DNA of 64,000 nt, taken from JACVRW01 sp963819115 (lineage in GTDB: Bacteria; Actinomycetota; Thermoleophilia; Solirubrobacterales; Thermoleophilaceae). This document shows, piece by piece, positions 34,805 to 43,302 of this stretch. Position 1 is the stretch's first letter. Each line of letters starts with the position of its first letter. The stretch is from the NCBI GenBank assembly GCA_963819115.1, contig CAWFUR010000001.1, forward strand, positions 248,001-312,000, given 5' to 3'. The notes beneath the pieces are model-generated. The model had not been told where the DNA came from. It ran no database searches and worked only from the letters and a program-made list of their open reading frames with translations. A program made the translations under genes and the position numbers.

Positions 34805-36421
34805 GTGTCCACGAGGCGTACCCCCGTACGGGTTCTTTCTTACTTGGAAGCGTCGGCACTTCAACAGACGGCACGGCTGCCGGCTCTCGCGGGGCGCTCG
34901 CCCCTGCTCCGGCTGCAGACGGACGAGCGCCTGGTGGCACTCATCCGCCGCGGCCACCATGGCGCGTTCGAGGCCCTCGTACAGCGCTACCAGCCGCGGC
35001 TGCTGGCGTTCTGCCGGCACATGCTCTCCTCGCGCGAGGACGCCGAGGACGTTCTGCAGGAGGTCTTCGCCGCCGCCTTCAACGCCATCTGCGCCGACGA
35101 CCGTCCCATCAACGCGCGGCCCTGGCTCTACCGGATCGCCCGCAACCGCTGCCTGAACCACCTGCGCCGGGTCCAGCCCACCGGACAGGACTCGATGGAC
35201 GTGTTCGAGCGCGACGGCGGCAGCACCACGGCCGACACCGTGCACTTCCGCGAGGAGTTCCGCCACATCGTGGCCGACGTGGGCGAGCTTCCCGAGACCC
35301 AGCGCACCGCTCTGCTGCTCAGGGAGATCGACGCGCTGAGCTATGACCAGATCGCCGAGGCGATGGACACCACCGTGCCGAGCGTGAAGTCCCTCCTCGT
35401 GCGCGCGCGCGTGTCCCTGGCCGAGGCTGCCGAGGCCCGCCTCCTGACCTGCGACGAGGTGCGGCTCGAACTGGGCGCGGTGGCCGAGGGCATCAACCGC
35501 ACGTCCGCCCCCCTTCGCCGCCACCTGAAGACCTGCGACCGCTGCCGGACCTTCCGCAGCGAGCTGCGCAAGACCTCGAAGGCGCTGGCCGCCGTGTATC
35601 CCATCGGCCCGCTCATCTTCATGAAGAAGCTGTGGATCGCGAAGCTCGGCTTCGGCGGAGCCGCGGGAGCCGGAGCCGCGGCGTCCTCGGCCGGCGGCGG
35701 GGCCGCCGCCGGAGGCGTGGCGGGCGCGGCGGCCGGTGGCATGGCCGGCGCCGCGGGCGGCTTCACCGCCAGCGGGGCCGTATCAGCCGGACTGTCCACG
35801 ATCGCCTCAAAGGCCGCAGCCGGAATGGCGGCCGCCGTGATCGTCACCGCCGGCGCGGTGGAGGTCAAGAACGTGCGCGACGCTCCCCCCGCGCCGGCCT
35901 CGCAGATCGCCCTGGCCCAGCCCGCCGTGGCCCCGGCCGTTGCACACGCGCCCGCGGCGGCGCCGCATGCCAAGGCAGCCGAGGCGCCGGCCGCGAAGAA
36001 GCTCACCGCGCGCCCGGCCGAGGAGGCGCCCGCCGTTCCGCCCGCGCCCGCGGATCCCGCCGCCGCCGCGGCTCCCGTGGCACCCGGCACGCCGGCCGAG
36101 ACACCGGCCGTGGCGGCGCCGGAGCAGGAGGGTGGTTCGGTGGTGACGCTGCCCACCTCAGACGCCGAGGTGCTCACCGACGCCCCCGCCACGGAGCCCT
36201 CGGACTCGGCGCCCGATTCCGACGCTTCGCAGCCGCCCGCGGACACGGACACCACCACCCCCACGGATCCCGGCGCCCCGCCGGCCTCGGGCGACCCGGC
36301 CACGCCGCCCGCCGGCGGCCCCACCGCCCCACTCGTGCCGTCGGCCCCCACCGCCCCGGCGGCTCCGCACGTGCCGGACACCCCGGCCGCGCCTGTCGCG
36401 GACCCCGCGCCGCTTCCGTAA
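34805..36421 (+). CDS. ECF sigma factor fused to zinc anti-sigma-like domain and membrane tail
   Basis: 538 residues from GTG 34805. Sigma-2 (FEALVQRYQPRLLAFCRHML, SREDAEDVLQEVFAAAF) and sigma-4 (LPETQRTALLLREIDALSYD, QIAEAMDTTVPSVKSLLVRA) are followed by an H-x3-C-x2-C motif (H240, C244, C247), as in ZAS anti-sigma factors. Next come a Gly/Ala-rich segment, a likely membrane helix (AAAGMAAAVIVTAGAVEV) and a tail of about 170 residues rich in Ala, Pro and Asp. A membrane-tethered, self-regulated sigma factor released by proteolysis is a reasonable inference. Confidence 0.85.
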   Translation: MSTRRTPVRVLSYLEASALQQTARLPALAGRSPLLRLQTDERLVALIRRGHHGAFEALVQRYQPRLLAFCRHMLSSREDAEDVLQEVFAAAFNAICADDRPINARPWLYRIARNRCLNHLRRVQPTGQDSMDVFERDGGSTTADTVHFREEFRHIVADVGELPETQRTALLLREIDALSYDQIAEAMDTTVPSVKSLLVRARVSLAEAAEARLLTCDEVRLELGAVAEGINRTSAPLRRHLKTCDRCRTFRSELRKTSKALAAVYPIGPLIFMKKLWIAKLGFGGAAGAGAAASSAGGGAAAGGVAGAAAGGMAGAAGGFTASGAVSAGLSTIASKAAAGMAAAVIVTAGAVEVKNVRDAPPAPASQIALAQPAVAPAVAHAPAAAPHAKAAEAPAAKKLTARPAEEAPAVPPAPADPAAAAAPVAPGTPAETPAVAAPEQEGGSVVTLPTSDAEVLTDAPATEPSDSAPDSDASQPPADTDTTTPTDPGAPPASGDPATPPAGGPTAPLVPSAPTAPAAPHVPDTPAAPVADPAPLP

Positions 36422-36460
36422 TCCGCCTCCGCGCCGCTCGCCGTTAGGCTGCCGCGCGCC

Positions 36461-36790
36461 ATGGCCACGTTCGACCAGTTCCTCGAGATCGACATGCGGG
36501 TGGGCCGCGTCACGCGCGTGGAGGACTTCCCCGAGGCGCGCAGGCCAGCGTGGAAGCTCACCGTCGACTTCGGGCCCGAGCTGGGCGAGCGGCGCTCCTC
36601 GGCGCAGGTGCGCAACTACACCCGCGAGGAGCTGGAGGGCCGTCTGGTGGTGGCGGTCGTGAACTTCCCGCCGCGCCAGATCGGCCCCTTCATGTCAGAG
36701 GTTCTGGTGCTCGGCGCTCCAGACGAAGAGGGCCGGGTGATCCTCCTCCACCCGGACCACGAGGTGCCGCTGGGCGGCCGGATCTTCTGA
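36461..36790 (+). CDS. csaA: CsaA-type tRNA-binding protein
   Basis: 109 residues, a complete OB-fold of the EMAP/CsaA family: FDQFLEIDMRVGRVTRVEDF, ARRPAWKLTVDFG, QVRNYTREELEGRLVVAVVN, IGPFMSEVLVLG. Known as a secretion-related chaperone in Bacillus and as a tRNA binder. Follows the sigma factor gene by 39 bp. Confidence 0.9.
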   Translation: MATFDQFLEIDMRVGRVTRVEDFPEARRPAWKLTVDFGPELGERRSSAQVRNYTREELEGRLVVAVVNFPPRQIGPFMSEVLVLGAPDEEGRVILLHPDHEVPLGGRIF

Positions 36791-36798
36791 GGCCCGCG

Positions 36799-37722
36799 TC
36801 AGGCGACGGCCGGGGTGAGGCCGATCACCTTCAGCCGGCGCTCCAGGGCCTTCATGGCGAAGGCCCTGGTGTCCTCCAGCGTGTAGCCGCCGAAGAGGTC
36901 GGTCTCGCCCTCCTTGTACCAGGGGGGAGAGAGCACGCCGTCGGCCGCCGGCCCGCACTCCACGAGCGTGCGCTGGATGGCGTCGCGGTAGCGGTCGTCC
37001 TCCTGGGACATGTCCCGCAGGAAGCGGGCGCCGAACGCCACGTGCCGGTGCTCGTCGCGCGAGATCTTCGTGAAGCCGTCCACGAACCCCGGCAGGGTGC
37101 CCTGCTCCTCGTTGTACTCGGTGATGAAGTGCTGCCCGGTGAGGGCCAGCATTCCCTCGATGATCATGTGGTAGACGGTGACCGCCTCCACCAGCGTCAC
37201 GAGGTTGCCGGGATCGCGAGCGAGGATGTCAACGCGTCCCTTGAGGATCTCGTCGAAGAGCACGTTGAACTTGGGATTCAGGTGCTCGCTCGTCTCGGCC
37301 AGGCGATCCTTGAGGTTGTCCGCCTCGAGCACGCCCACCTCTTCGTAGAAGCGGTTGAAGAAGCGCACGTGCCGGGCCTCGTCGGCGATCTGGGTGCAGA
37401 GAAAGATCCGCATCTCCTCCGTGGGCGCCGCGCGCATCATCGGGCCGAGCTCCTCGGCCACCTTCTGCTCACCGATGAAGAAGGAGCTCAGGCCGTACAT
37501 GCGCTGGAAGCGCTCCTCCTCCGGGATGCGCTCGTGCCAGTCCACACGGTCCTGCGTGAAGTCGATGTCCTGCGTTGCCCACTGCTGGCGCTCCCACAGG
37601 TTGTAGAGCTCCTCGTAGCCGAGGAGATGCACCTCGCCGCGATCGGCTGACTCGAGCAGCCCCGGGTCACTGGTGGCCTGGAAATCCTCCCGTTCGGTCC
37701 GCTGCATGACGGGTTCGCTCAC
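36799..37722 (-). CDS. R2-like ligand-binding oxidase (R2lox)
   Basis: 307 residues, a ribonucleotide-reductase R2 fold with no R1 gene nearby. Mn/Fe ligands E85, E115 and H118 (ADEARH), E189 (HMIIEG), E224 and H227 (RDEHRH). V88 (three after E85) and Y184 (five before E189) match the pair that forms the Val-Tyr ether cross-link in R2lox, which separates it from class I R2 proteins. It oxidises an unknown lipophilic ligand. GTG start. Stops 8 bp from csaA, convergent. Confidence 0.9.
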   Translation of the reverse strand: MSEPVMQRTEREDFQATSDPGLLESADRGEVHLLGYEELYNLWERQQWATQDIDFTQDRVDWHERIPEEERFQRMYGLSSFFIGEQKVAEELGPMMRAAPTEEMRIFLCTQIADEARHVRFFNRFYEEVGVLEADNLKDRLAETSEHLNPKFNVLFDEILKGRVDILARDPGNLVTLVEAVTVYHMIIEGMLALTGQHFITEYNEEQGTLPGFVDGFTKISRDEHRHVAFGARFLRDMSQEDDRYRDAIQRTLVECGPAADGVLSPPWYKEGETDLFGGYTLEDTRAFAMKALERRLKVIGLTPAVA

Positions 37723-37805
37723 GACGTCTCTCCTCGATCGCGTTCTGGGGCCTGAGGGCGGAGCGTAGCGTAAGTTGGCCAGCCAGCCAATCAGCCCGCA
37801 AGCGG

Positions 37806-38375
37806 CTAAGGGCCGGGTTCCGCGGTGGCCTCGATGCGCACCTCGTTGCCCTCCCCGACGGGCCGGCCGATCAGCTTCTGGCCCGGCCTCAGGCCGGCGA
37901 AGCGGTGCGACACGGACGAGGTCACGCCGCCGGTGTCCAGGGTCCGCTTGCCGAAGCGCAGGGCGTAGGGGCGCGAGTCGGCTGACCTGAGCTCCACCCG
38001 GACCGAGATGAACGCGGGCACGCGCACGACGCGCGGGGTGATCTGGCCGCCGCGACCCGTGAACTGGGCCAGCGAGTGAGCAGCCTCCTCGTCGCCCGCG
38101 CCTCCCGGGCCGGTCTCGGAGGGGGTGGTGGGAGGCGCGGTGATGGCGTCGGGCTTCGTGGCCGTGGCCACGGCCCCCTCGGAGCCCGTGGTTGCCGGGC
38201 CCGTGATCGTCGCGGTGGCCGTGCTCAGCTTCGCTCCCGGGTCCTCCTTCTCGTCATCCCCACCGCACCCCACGGTGCCCAGAACGACGACCGCGAGACC
38301 CGCCGCGGACCATCCTGCGCATCGCCGGAAGATCGGTATTACCTTGGAGATGCGCCATGTCACGACCATGGACAC
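37806..38375 (-). CDS. Putative lipoprotein
   Basis: 189 residues. N-terminal hydrophobic segment ending in a lipobox-like VLGTVGCGGDD, then a Thr/Ala/Gly-rich linker and a beta-rich C-terminal domain (VRVPAFISVRVELRSADSRP, HRFAGLRPGQKLIGRPVG) of about 80 residues. No family recognised. Starts at GTG 38375, overlapping nothing on its strand; a small rightward gene begins 12 bp away. Confidence 0.75.
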   Translation of the reverse strand: MSMVVTWRISKVIPIFRRCAGWSAAGLAVVVLGTVGCGGDDEKEDPGAKLSTATATITGPATTGSEGAVATATKPDAITAPPTTPSETGPGGAGDEEAAHSLAQFTGRGGQITPRVVRVPAFISVRVELRSADSRPYALRFGKRTLDTGGVTSSVSHRFAGLRPGQKLIGRPVGEGNEVRIEATAEPGP

Positions 38376-38386
38376 ACGGTAATCGG

Positions 38387-38548
38387 ATGGTCGGTCTGGA
38401 CCTCGCTCGCCGCCGGGTCTGGATAGCGGGACAACGGGTCCACCACGGGGCCACGGGCGTCATGCTCGCCGTGTTCGGAACGGTCCTGATGGCGCACGAC
38501 TGGAAGGACCGCCCCGTGTGGTTCCGCCGCGGAGCCGGACTCCCTTAG
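38387..38548 (+). CDS. Small membrane-associated protein
   Basis: 53 residues from ATG 38387: LDLARRRVWIAGQRVHHGAT, then GVMLAVFGTVLMAHDWKDRP. The RVHHGATG...AHDW arrangement with one membrane helix looks like a conserved small protein, but I cannot name it. Its stop shares TTAG with the convergent UPF0173 gene. Confidence 0.5.
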   Translation: MVGLDLARRRVWIAGQRVHHGATGVMLAVFGTVLMAHDWKDRPVWFRRGAGLP

Positions 38549-39231
38549 AGGGAAAAAGTGCCGCCCGGATCCAGCACCTCCACGGTGGTCTTGCCGCCGG
38601 TCCGCTTCTCCACGTCCGCCTTGAACGCCTGAGCGTCGGTCTCGATCGGCGGGAACGTGTCGTAGTGGCAGGGGATCACCGTGCCCGCCCCCACCAGCTC
38701 CGCCGCCACCGCGGCTTCCTCGCGGTCCATCGTGTAGTGGCCGCCGATGCACACGAGGGCCACGTCCACCGGGTTGCGCTGCCCCACGAGCTGTAGATCT
38801 GAGAACAGGCAGGTGTCGCCCAGGTGGTACACCACCTTGCCACCGATCCCGATGACCATCCCGGCCGGCGTGTTCACTGTCCCGTTCGGCGTCGTGGAGG
38901 TGTGCCAGGCCGGCACCAGTCTCACCCACAGGCCGTCGTCGAACTCCACGGTCCCGCCGAGGTTGGGATCGGAGACGTTCTCCAGCCCCTGCTCCCCCAA
39001 CTCGCCCGCGAGCTCAACGATCGCCACCACCTGCGCGTTCGTGCGCTTGGCGATGTCCACGATGTCGCCGTAGTGGTCCGAGTGCCCGTGGGTCAGGAAG
39101 ATGTGGGTGGGCTCGAGCTCCGAGGCCTCGGCCGCGGCCTTTGGATTTCCCGTGAGGAAGGGGTCGATGAGCACCCGCGCGTCGCCGTCGGTCAGCTCGA
39201 AGCAGGCGTGCCCCAGGAATCGAATCTCCAC
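38545..39231 (-). CDS. UPF0173-type metallo-beta-lactamase-fold hydrolase
   Basis: 228 residues from GTG 39231. Starts IRFLGHACFEL, the usual beginning of UPF0173 (YtkL-like) proteins; metal motif THGHSDHYGD, further ligands in AWHTSTTPNGT, LGDTCLF and PCHYDTFPP. Probable metal-dependent hydrolase of unknown substrate. Three bases after the upstream 108-residue gene. Confidence 0.92.
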   Translation of the reverse strand: MEIRFLGHACFELTDGDARVLIDPFLTGNPKAAAEASELEPTHIFLTHGHSDHYGDIVDIAKRTNAQVVAIVELAGELGEQGLENVSDPNLGGTVEFDDGLWVRLVPAWHTSTTPNGTVNTPAGMVIGIGGKVVYHLGDTCLFSDLQLVGQRNPVDVALVCIGGHYTMDREEAAVAAELVGAGTVIPCHYDTFPPIETDAQAFKADVEKRTGGKTTVEVLDPGGTFSL

Positions 39232-39233
39232 GG

Positions 39234-39560
39234 TCAGTCTCCTCCTCGTTCGTCAGTCTCTGAATCCAGCTCTCGGGCAAGTTCCCAGCCCACGGCCACT
39301 CCAACCAGCATTCCCATACGGGTCTCCTCGGCAAGCAGCGTCCGCAGCTGTGTCACACGGTCGCCCAGGTCGGGCTCGTTGAGTGCCTGGCGCAACTGCG
39401 ACTCGTGGGCGTCACCGAACCAGCCGCCCTCCTCGAGGGCATGGTTGAGGATCCGCTGGAGCTGCGGCGCCACGGCGGCCACGCGGCGCTCGGCACCGGC
39501 GAAGCGCTCGGGATCCGAGAGCGCCCGGACGGCCGCCTCCAGCTGCTCATCCGTGAACAC
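39234..39560 (-). CDS. Conserved helical protein of unknown function
   Basis: 108 residues from GTG 39560: FTDEQLEAAVRALSDPERFA, AEETRMGMLVGVAVGWELAR. Mostly helical and acidic, no motif I recognise. Divergent from selD by 18 bp and in an operon with the UPF0173 gene. Confidence 0.7.
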   Translation of the reverse strand: MFTDEQLEAAVRALSDPERFAGAERRVAAVAPQLQRILNHALEEGGWFGDAHESQLRQALNEPDLGDRVTQLRTLLAEETRMGMLVGVAVGWELARELDSETDERGGD

Positions 39561-39578
39561 GATCGGGATACTAGGGCC

Positions 39579-40592
39579 GTGCCCGCAGTGAAGCTCACGT
39601 CGCTCTCCCATGGTGCCGGGTGCGCGTGCAAGCTGCCCGCGGCGGAGCTCCACGCGCTGCTCGGAGACCTCGCGGCCGGCGGCGGAGGGGAACTGCTGGT
39701 GGGTGCCGACACCGCTGACGATGCGGCCGTGTACCGCCTGAGCGACGATCTCGCGCTGGTCTCCACCGCCGACTTCTTCACCCCGATCGTGGACGACCCC
39801 TACGACTTCGGCCGGGTGGCGGCGGCAAACGCTCTCTCCGACGTGTACGCCATGGGCGGCACCCCGCTGATCGCCCTCAACCTCGTGGCCTGGTCGCTCG
39901 AGGAGATCGGCGGCGACGCCCTGCGCGAGGTGCTTCGAGGCGGCGCCGACGTGGCCGCCTCCGCCGGCGTCCGCATCGCGGGCGGCCATTCCATCGACGA
40001 CCGCGAGCCGAAGTACGGGCTGGCCGTGACCGGGACCGTCCATCCCGACCGGCTGGTGCGCAACTCCACCGCGCGGGCGGGAGACGAGCTGTGGCTGACG
40101 AAGCCGGTGGGCGGCGGCGCCGCCTCCACCGCGATGAAGCGCGGCACCGCCTCGGCCGAGCTCTCCCTGGCGGCCGTGGAGGTCATGACGACGCTGAACA
40201 GCGAGGCCTCCCGGAGCGCGCTCGCCGCCGGGGCCAGCGCCATGACGGACGTGACCGGCTTCGGCCTGCTCGGGCACCTGCGCGAGCTGGCCACGGCCAG
40301 CGGATTGGCGGCCGAGGTGGAGGCCGCGGCCGTGCCGGCGATCCCGGGCGTGCTCGAGCTGCTGGCCGGCGCCGAGCCTCCGGTAGCCGGCGGCACGCGG
40401 CGGAACCGGGCCTGGATCGAAGGGGTGGCTCGCTGGGCGCCCGAGGTGCCCGAGGAGCGGCGCTGGCTCCTATGCGACGCCATGACCTCGGGCGGGCTGC
40501 TGGTGTCCGCAGCTCCGGGCGCAGGCGCGCCGGGCGTGCGCATCGGGAGGCTCGGAGACGGCGAGGCGGGGCGCATCGAGGTCGGCGTCTAG
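39579..40592 (+). CDS. selD: Selenophosphate synthase
   Basis: 337 residues from GTG 39579. Makes selenophosphate from selenide and ATP for selenocysteine or selenouridine. Active site GAGCACKL has cysteine (not selenocysteine) and the conserved lysine; ATP/Mg aspartates in GADTADDAAVY, STADFFTPIVDDPYDFGRV and GGHSIDD; AIR-synthase-like C-terminal part with MTDVTGFGLLGHL. No other selenium gene lies in the window. Confidence 0.93.
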   Translation: MPAVKLTSLSHGAGCACKLPAAELHALLGDLAAGGGGELLVGADTADDAAVYRLSDDLALVSTADFFTPIVDDPYDFGRVAAANALSDVYAMGGTPLIALNLVAWSLEEIGGDALREVLRGGADVAASAGVRIAGGHSIDDREPKYGLAVTGTVHPDRLVRNSTARAGDELWLTKPVGGGAASTAMKRGTASAELSLAAVEVMTTLNSEASRSALAAGASAMTDVTGFGLLGHLRELATASGLAAEVEAAAVPAIPGVLELLAGAEPPVAGGTRRNRAWIEGVARWAPEVPEERRWLLCDAMTSGGLLVSAAPGAGAPGVRIGRLGDGEAGRIEVGV

Positions 40593-40593
40593 C

Positions 40594-40640
40594 CATGGTC
40601 CGGTGCTCGCCCGGCCAACGCCCGGGCTCCACTCCTCCCT
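40594..40640. repeat. Palindromic intergenic repeat, reverse orientation
   Basis: Begins ATGGTCCGGTGCTCGCCCGG and contains the GGCCAACGCCCGGG hairpin. It fills the whole gap between selD and the next gene, as an inverted copy of the units at 30490-30648. Confidence 0.85.
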
Positions 40641-40641
40641 G

Positions 40642-41184
40642 ATGGCCCGCCACGTGGCCATGCTCCGCGCAGTGAACCTCGGTTCCCGGAATCGGGTGGG
40701 GATGGCCCGGCTGCGCGAGCTGATGGAGGAGCTCGGGTACGAGGACGTGGCCACACACGGACAGAGCGGCAACGTGGTGTTCAGCGGGCCGCAGCGACCC
40801 GCAGCAGAGGTGGAGCGGCGCCTGGCCAGGGCCTACGAGGACGAGTTCGGCTTCGAGGTGCCGGTGCTGGTCCGCTCCCGGCGCGAGCTGGCGTCGCTGA
40901 TCGCGGCCCGGCCCCTGGAAGACGTGGCCACGGACCCGAGCAAGCTGTTCGTGGTGTTCCTGGAGCGCAAGCCTCCGCCGCGGCCGCTCGGCGGCGCGGG
41001 CCCGGAGGACTTCTCGCCCGAGGTGTTCGAGTTCCGGGGCCGGCACCTCATCCTCTGGGCTCCCGATGGAGTCCGGCAGTCCGCGGTGTCACGGGCACTG
41101 GCCAAGCACGGCGACGGCGGCGCGGCCACCATGCGCACGTGGAAGGTCGTGCAGAAGCTCGAAGAGATGGCCGCCGAGGGCTAG
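40642..41184 (+). CDS. DUF1697 family protein
   Basis: 180 residues from ATG 40642. Family hallmarks: HVAMLRAVNLGSRNRVGMAR, LRELMEELGYEDVATHGQSG, NVVF, and near the end STRALAKHG-like SAVSRALAKHGDG and TMRTWKVVQKLEEM. Function unknown. Separated from selD only by a repeat unit. Confidence 0.92.
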   Translation: MARHVAMLRAVNLGSRNRVGMARLRELMEELGYEDVATHGQSGNVVFSGPQRPAAEVERRLARAYEDEFGFEVPVLVRSRRELASLIAARPLEDVATDPSKLFVVFLERKPPPRPLGGAGPEDFSPEVFEFRGRHLILWAPDGVRQSAVSRALAKHGDGGAATMRTWKVVQKLEEMAAEG

Positions 41185-41185
41185 G

Positions 41186-41280
41186 GAGAAGCGGAGCCCG
41201 GGCGCTGGCGAGGAGCGAGCTCGATCGGTGATCGGGCGAGCACCGCAGCCATGTCTTCCGGGCGCACCGGACCAGTCCTC
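41186..41280. repeat. Composite copy of the palindromic repeat
   Basis: Contains GGAGCCCGGGCGCTGGCGAG followed by the other core version GATCGGTGATCGGGCGAGCA and a partial third piece (GGGCGCACCGGACC). It appears to join both hairpin versions of the family in one locus, between DUF1697 and the rhomboid gene. Confidence 0.75.
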
Positions 41281-42066
41281 CTAGAAGGCGCTCTTGCGGG
41301 TAAACAGGGGCAGCGCCAGCCCCAGGAGCGACCCGGCCACCGCGCCGCCCACCGCGGCACCGATGTTGGCCTCCACCACGGCCACCGACATGAGCACGAG
41401 CACCGCGGCGGCCACGTATACCCCCACAAGGTCGTTCTCGCGCTCGTCCCCCCGGCGGGCTGCCCGCCGGTCGTCCACGAGCCAGGCGCAGAGAAGTCCG
41501 AGCGCGGCGCCGTTGGCGCCCAGCACCGGGTAGAGGGCGTTGTCCTCGAAGAGCGGGGGCACGTCGAGCGTCACCGCCAGCGCGGCGCCTGCCGCCCCGG
41601 ACAGCACGAAGATCAGCACCACGGGCACGGCGCCGAAGCGCCGCTCGATCAGCGTGCCGAAGATCCCAGCTCCGAGGAGCACAACGAATTGGTAGCCGAG
41701 GTTGTCGTGCACGAAGGCGGTGGTGAACCAGCGCCAGACCTCGTCGTCGAAAGGCACCACGATCCCGCCCAGGTCACCGAGCGAGACCTCGCCCGTGGCC
41801 GTGATGACCGAAAGCAGAAGCGAGATCGCGATGATCGCCAGCGTGGCGTAGGGCCGCGCATCGGGCGCGATTCCCACGATCTCCTCCGCGCGCAGGCGCG
41901 GCAGCTTGGCCCGGGCGCGGCGGCGGGGCTCGGTGGCCCGGTCTGAGCGGTCGATCTTCGGGGCCCGCTTTCGCACTCGCTGCCCGCAATACGGGCACTC
42001 GGTGACGTACGGGCTGACCTCGGACCCACAGTTCTTGCAAACGACGAAGAGGTCCGGCTGTGACAC
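41281..42066 (-). CDS. Rhomboid-fold membrane protein with zinc ribbon, catalytically dead
   Basis: 261 residues. N-terminal zinc ribbon (C10, C13, C24, C27), basic linker, then six membrane segments of the rhomboid fold, with HDNLGYQF and GAAGAALAVTLD. The catalytic GxSG is replaced by GANG (N185), and the TM6 histidine by small residues (NIGAAVGGAVAGSLLG). It should therefore not cleave substrates, but could bind membrane proteins like iRhoms. Confidence 0.85.
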   Translation of the reverse strand: MSQPDLFVVCKNCGSEVSPYVTECPYCGQRVRKRAPKIDRSDRATEPRRRARAKLPRLRAEEIVGIAPDARPYATLAIIAISLLLSVITATGEVSLGDLGGIVVPFDDEVWRWFTTAFVHDNLGYQFVVLLGAGIFGTLIERRFGAVPVVLIFVLSGAAGAALAVTLDVPPLFEDNALYPVLGANGAALGLLCAWLVDDRRAARRGDERENDLVGVYVAAAVLVLMSVAVVEANIGAAVGGAVAGSLLGLALPLFTRKSAF

Positions 42067-42093
42067 TGAAAGGAGGGTACTGACCGGCCGGTG

Positions 42094-43230
42094 CTATTCG
42101 CCAGGGGTCTCCGCGGCCTCCGGCACCGTGGCCTCGACTATCTCCTTGACGACCTCGTGGAGATCGTGATTGGCCTCGTAGACCACGGACTGACGCGAGG
42201 CCCCGTTCCCGTTCTCGAGGATGTCCTCCACGCCCTGAAGCTCCTCGAGCGCGCCCAGCTCCTCGGCGTGGGGCGCCAGCCGCTCCAGGAGCCTGTGCGC
42301 GAGCTCCGGCACGGGCACGCGGCCGGTGTCGGGGAGGTCCACCAGGGAGCCCCCGAGGCCGTGCCGGGCGGCCAGCCACTTGTTCTCGTCGAGCATCTCG
42401 TACGGGTAGCGGGAGAGCCTGCGTCCCTCCTCGTAGTGCTCGGCCAGCTCCTTGACCATCGCCTGCACCAGGGCCGCGAGCGCGATCGTGTGCTCCACGC
42501 GCGTCTGAGAGTCCATGACCCGCACCTCGACGGTGCCGAAGTTCGGATGCGGCCGAACGTCGTACCAGAGGTAGGTGTAGTCGCGGATCACTCGGCTGTC
42601 GGTCATGAACTTGATCCGCGCGGCCCAGTCCTCGAAGTCGTCGTAGCGGGGCGGGATCCCCACCCGCGGGAACGCGCGGAAGATCGGGGTGCGGGTGGAG
42701 TCGAGGCCCGTCTGGTCCCCGCGCCAGAAGGGCGAGTTGCCCGACAGCGCCAGCAGGAGTGGCAGGTGCACCCGCATCCCGTTGGTCACGTGAATGGCCT
42801 TCTCCGGGTCGTCGATGCCCACGTGCACGTGGATGCCGAAGATGAGCTCCTGCCGAGCCACGAACTGGAGGCCGGCGATCAGGTCCCGGTAGCGCGGCCG
42901 CGACACGATCCTCTGGTCCTCCCAGAGCGCGAACGGGTGGGTGCCCGCCGAGCCGATGGCCAGGCCACGCTCGGAGGCCAGCGACTGCACAAGGCGGCGA
43001 AGCGCCCGGAGCTGGGATCCGGCCTCGCCCACGCTCCGGCAGGGGGTCGTGGCGATCTCGCAGACGGATTCCATCAGCTCGGGCTTGACCTCACCCTCGG
43101 TCGTCCGCTCCCGCAGATCGGCAAGCAGGCCCTCGATCGAGTTGGCCAGATCGAGCGTCTCCGCATCGACGATCATGAGCTCCTCCTCCACGCCGAGCGT
43201 GTAGGAGGGGCCGGAGAAGCGGTGCTCCAC
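42094..43230 (-). CDS. GCS2-type carboxylate-amine ligase (YbdK-like)
   Basis: 378 residues from GTG 43230. GCS2 hallmarks: YTLGVEEELMIVD, KPELMESVCEIAT, IGSAGTHPFALWEDQ, FGIHVHVGIDDPEKAI, LLLALSGNSPFWRG and PHPNFGTVEVRVMDSQTRVE. Joins glutamate and cysteine or a related pair using ATP; the actual product is not certain for this subgroup. Confidence 0.92.
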   Translation of the reverse strand: MEHRFSGPSYTLGVEEELMIVDAETLDLANSIEGLLADLRERTTEGEVKPELMESVCEIATTPCRSVGEAGSQLRALRRLVQSLASERGLAIGSAGTHPFALWEDQRIVSRPRYRDLIAGLQFVARQELIFGIHVHVGIDDPEKAIHVTNGMRVHLPLLLALSGNSPFWRGDQTGLDSTRTPIFRAFPRVGIPPRYDDFEDWAARIKFMTDSRVIRDYTYLWYDVRPHPNFGTVEVRVMDSQTRVEHTIALAALVQAMVKELAEHYEEGRRLSRYPYEMLDENKWLAARHGLGGSLVDLPDTGRVPVPELAHRLLERLAPHAEELGALEELQGVEDILENGNGASRQSVVYEANHDLHEVVKEIVEATVPEAAETPGE

Positions 43231-43302
43231 GGGCGCATCCTAGCCCGGCGAGAGCGGGTATAACGTGATTACCCGAATCAATCCAGGAGGCCCTCCCACC
43301 AC

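Noticed and set aside
35600..36420. Separate Ala/Pro-rich protein downstream of the sigma factor
   Set aside because: The frame is continuous with the sigma factor and no start with a ribosome site is seen; treated as its tail.
36799..37722. Class I ribonucleotide reductase beta subunit
   Set aside because: No alpha subunit nearby, and the Val/Tyr cross-link residues plus ligand spacing fit R2lox.
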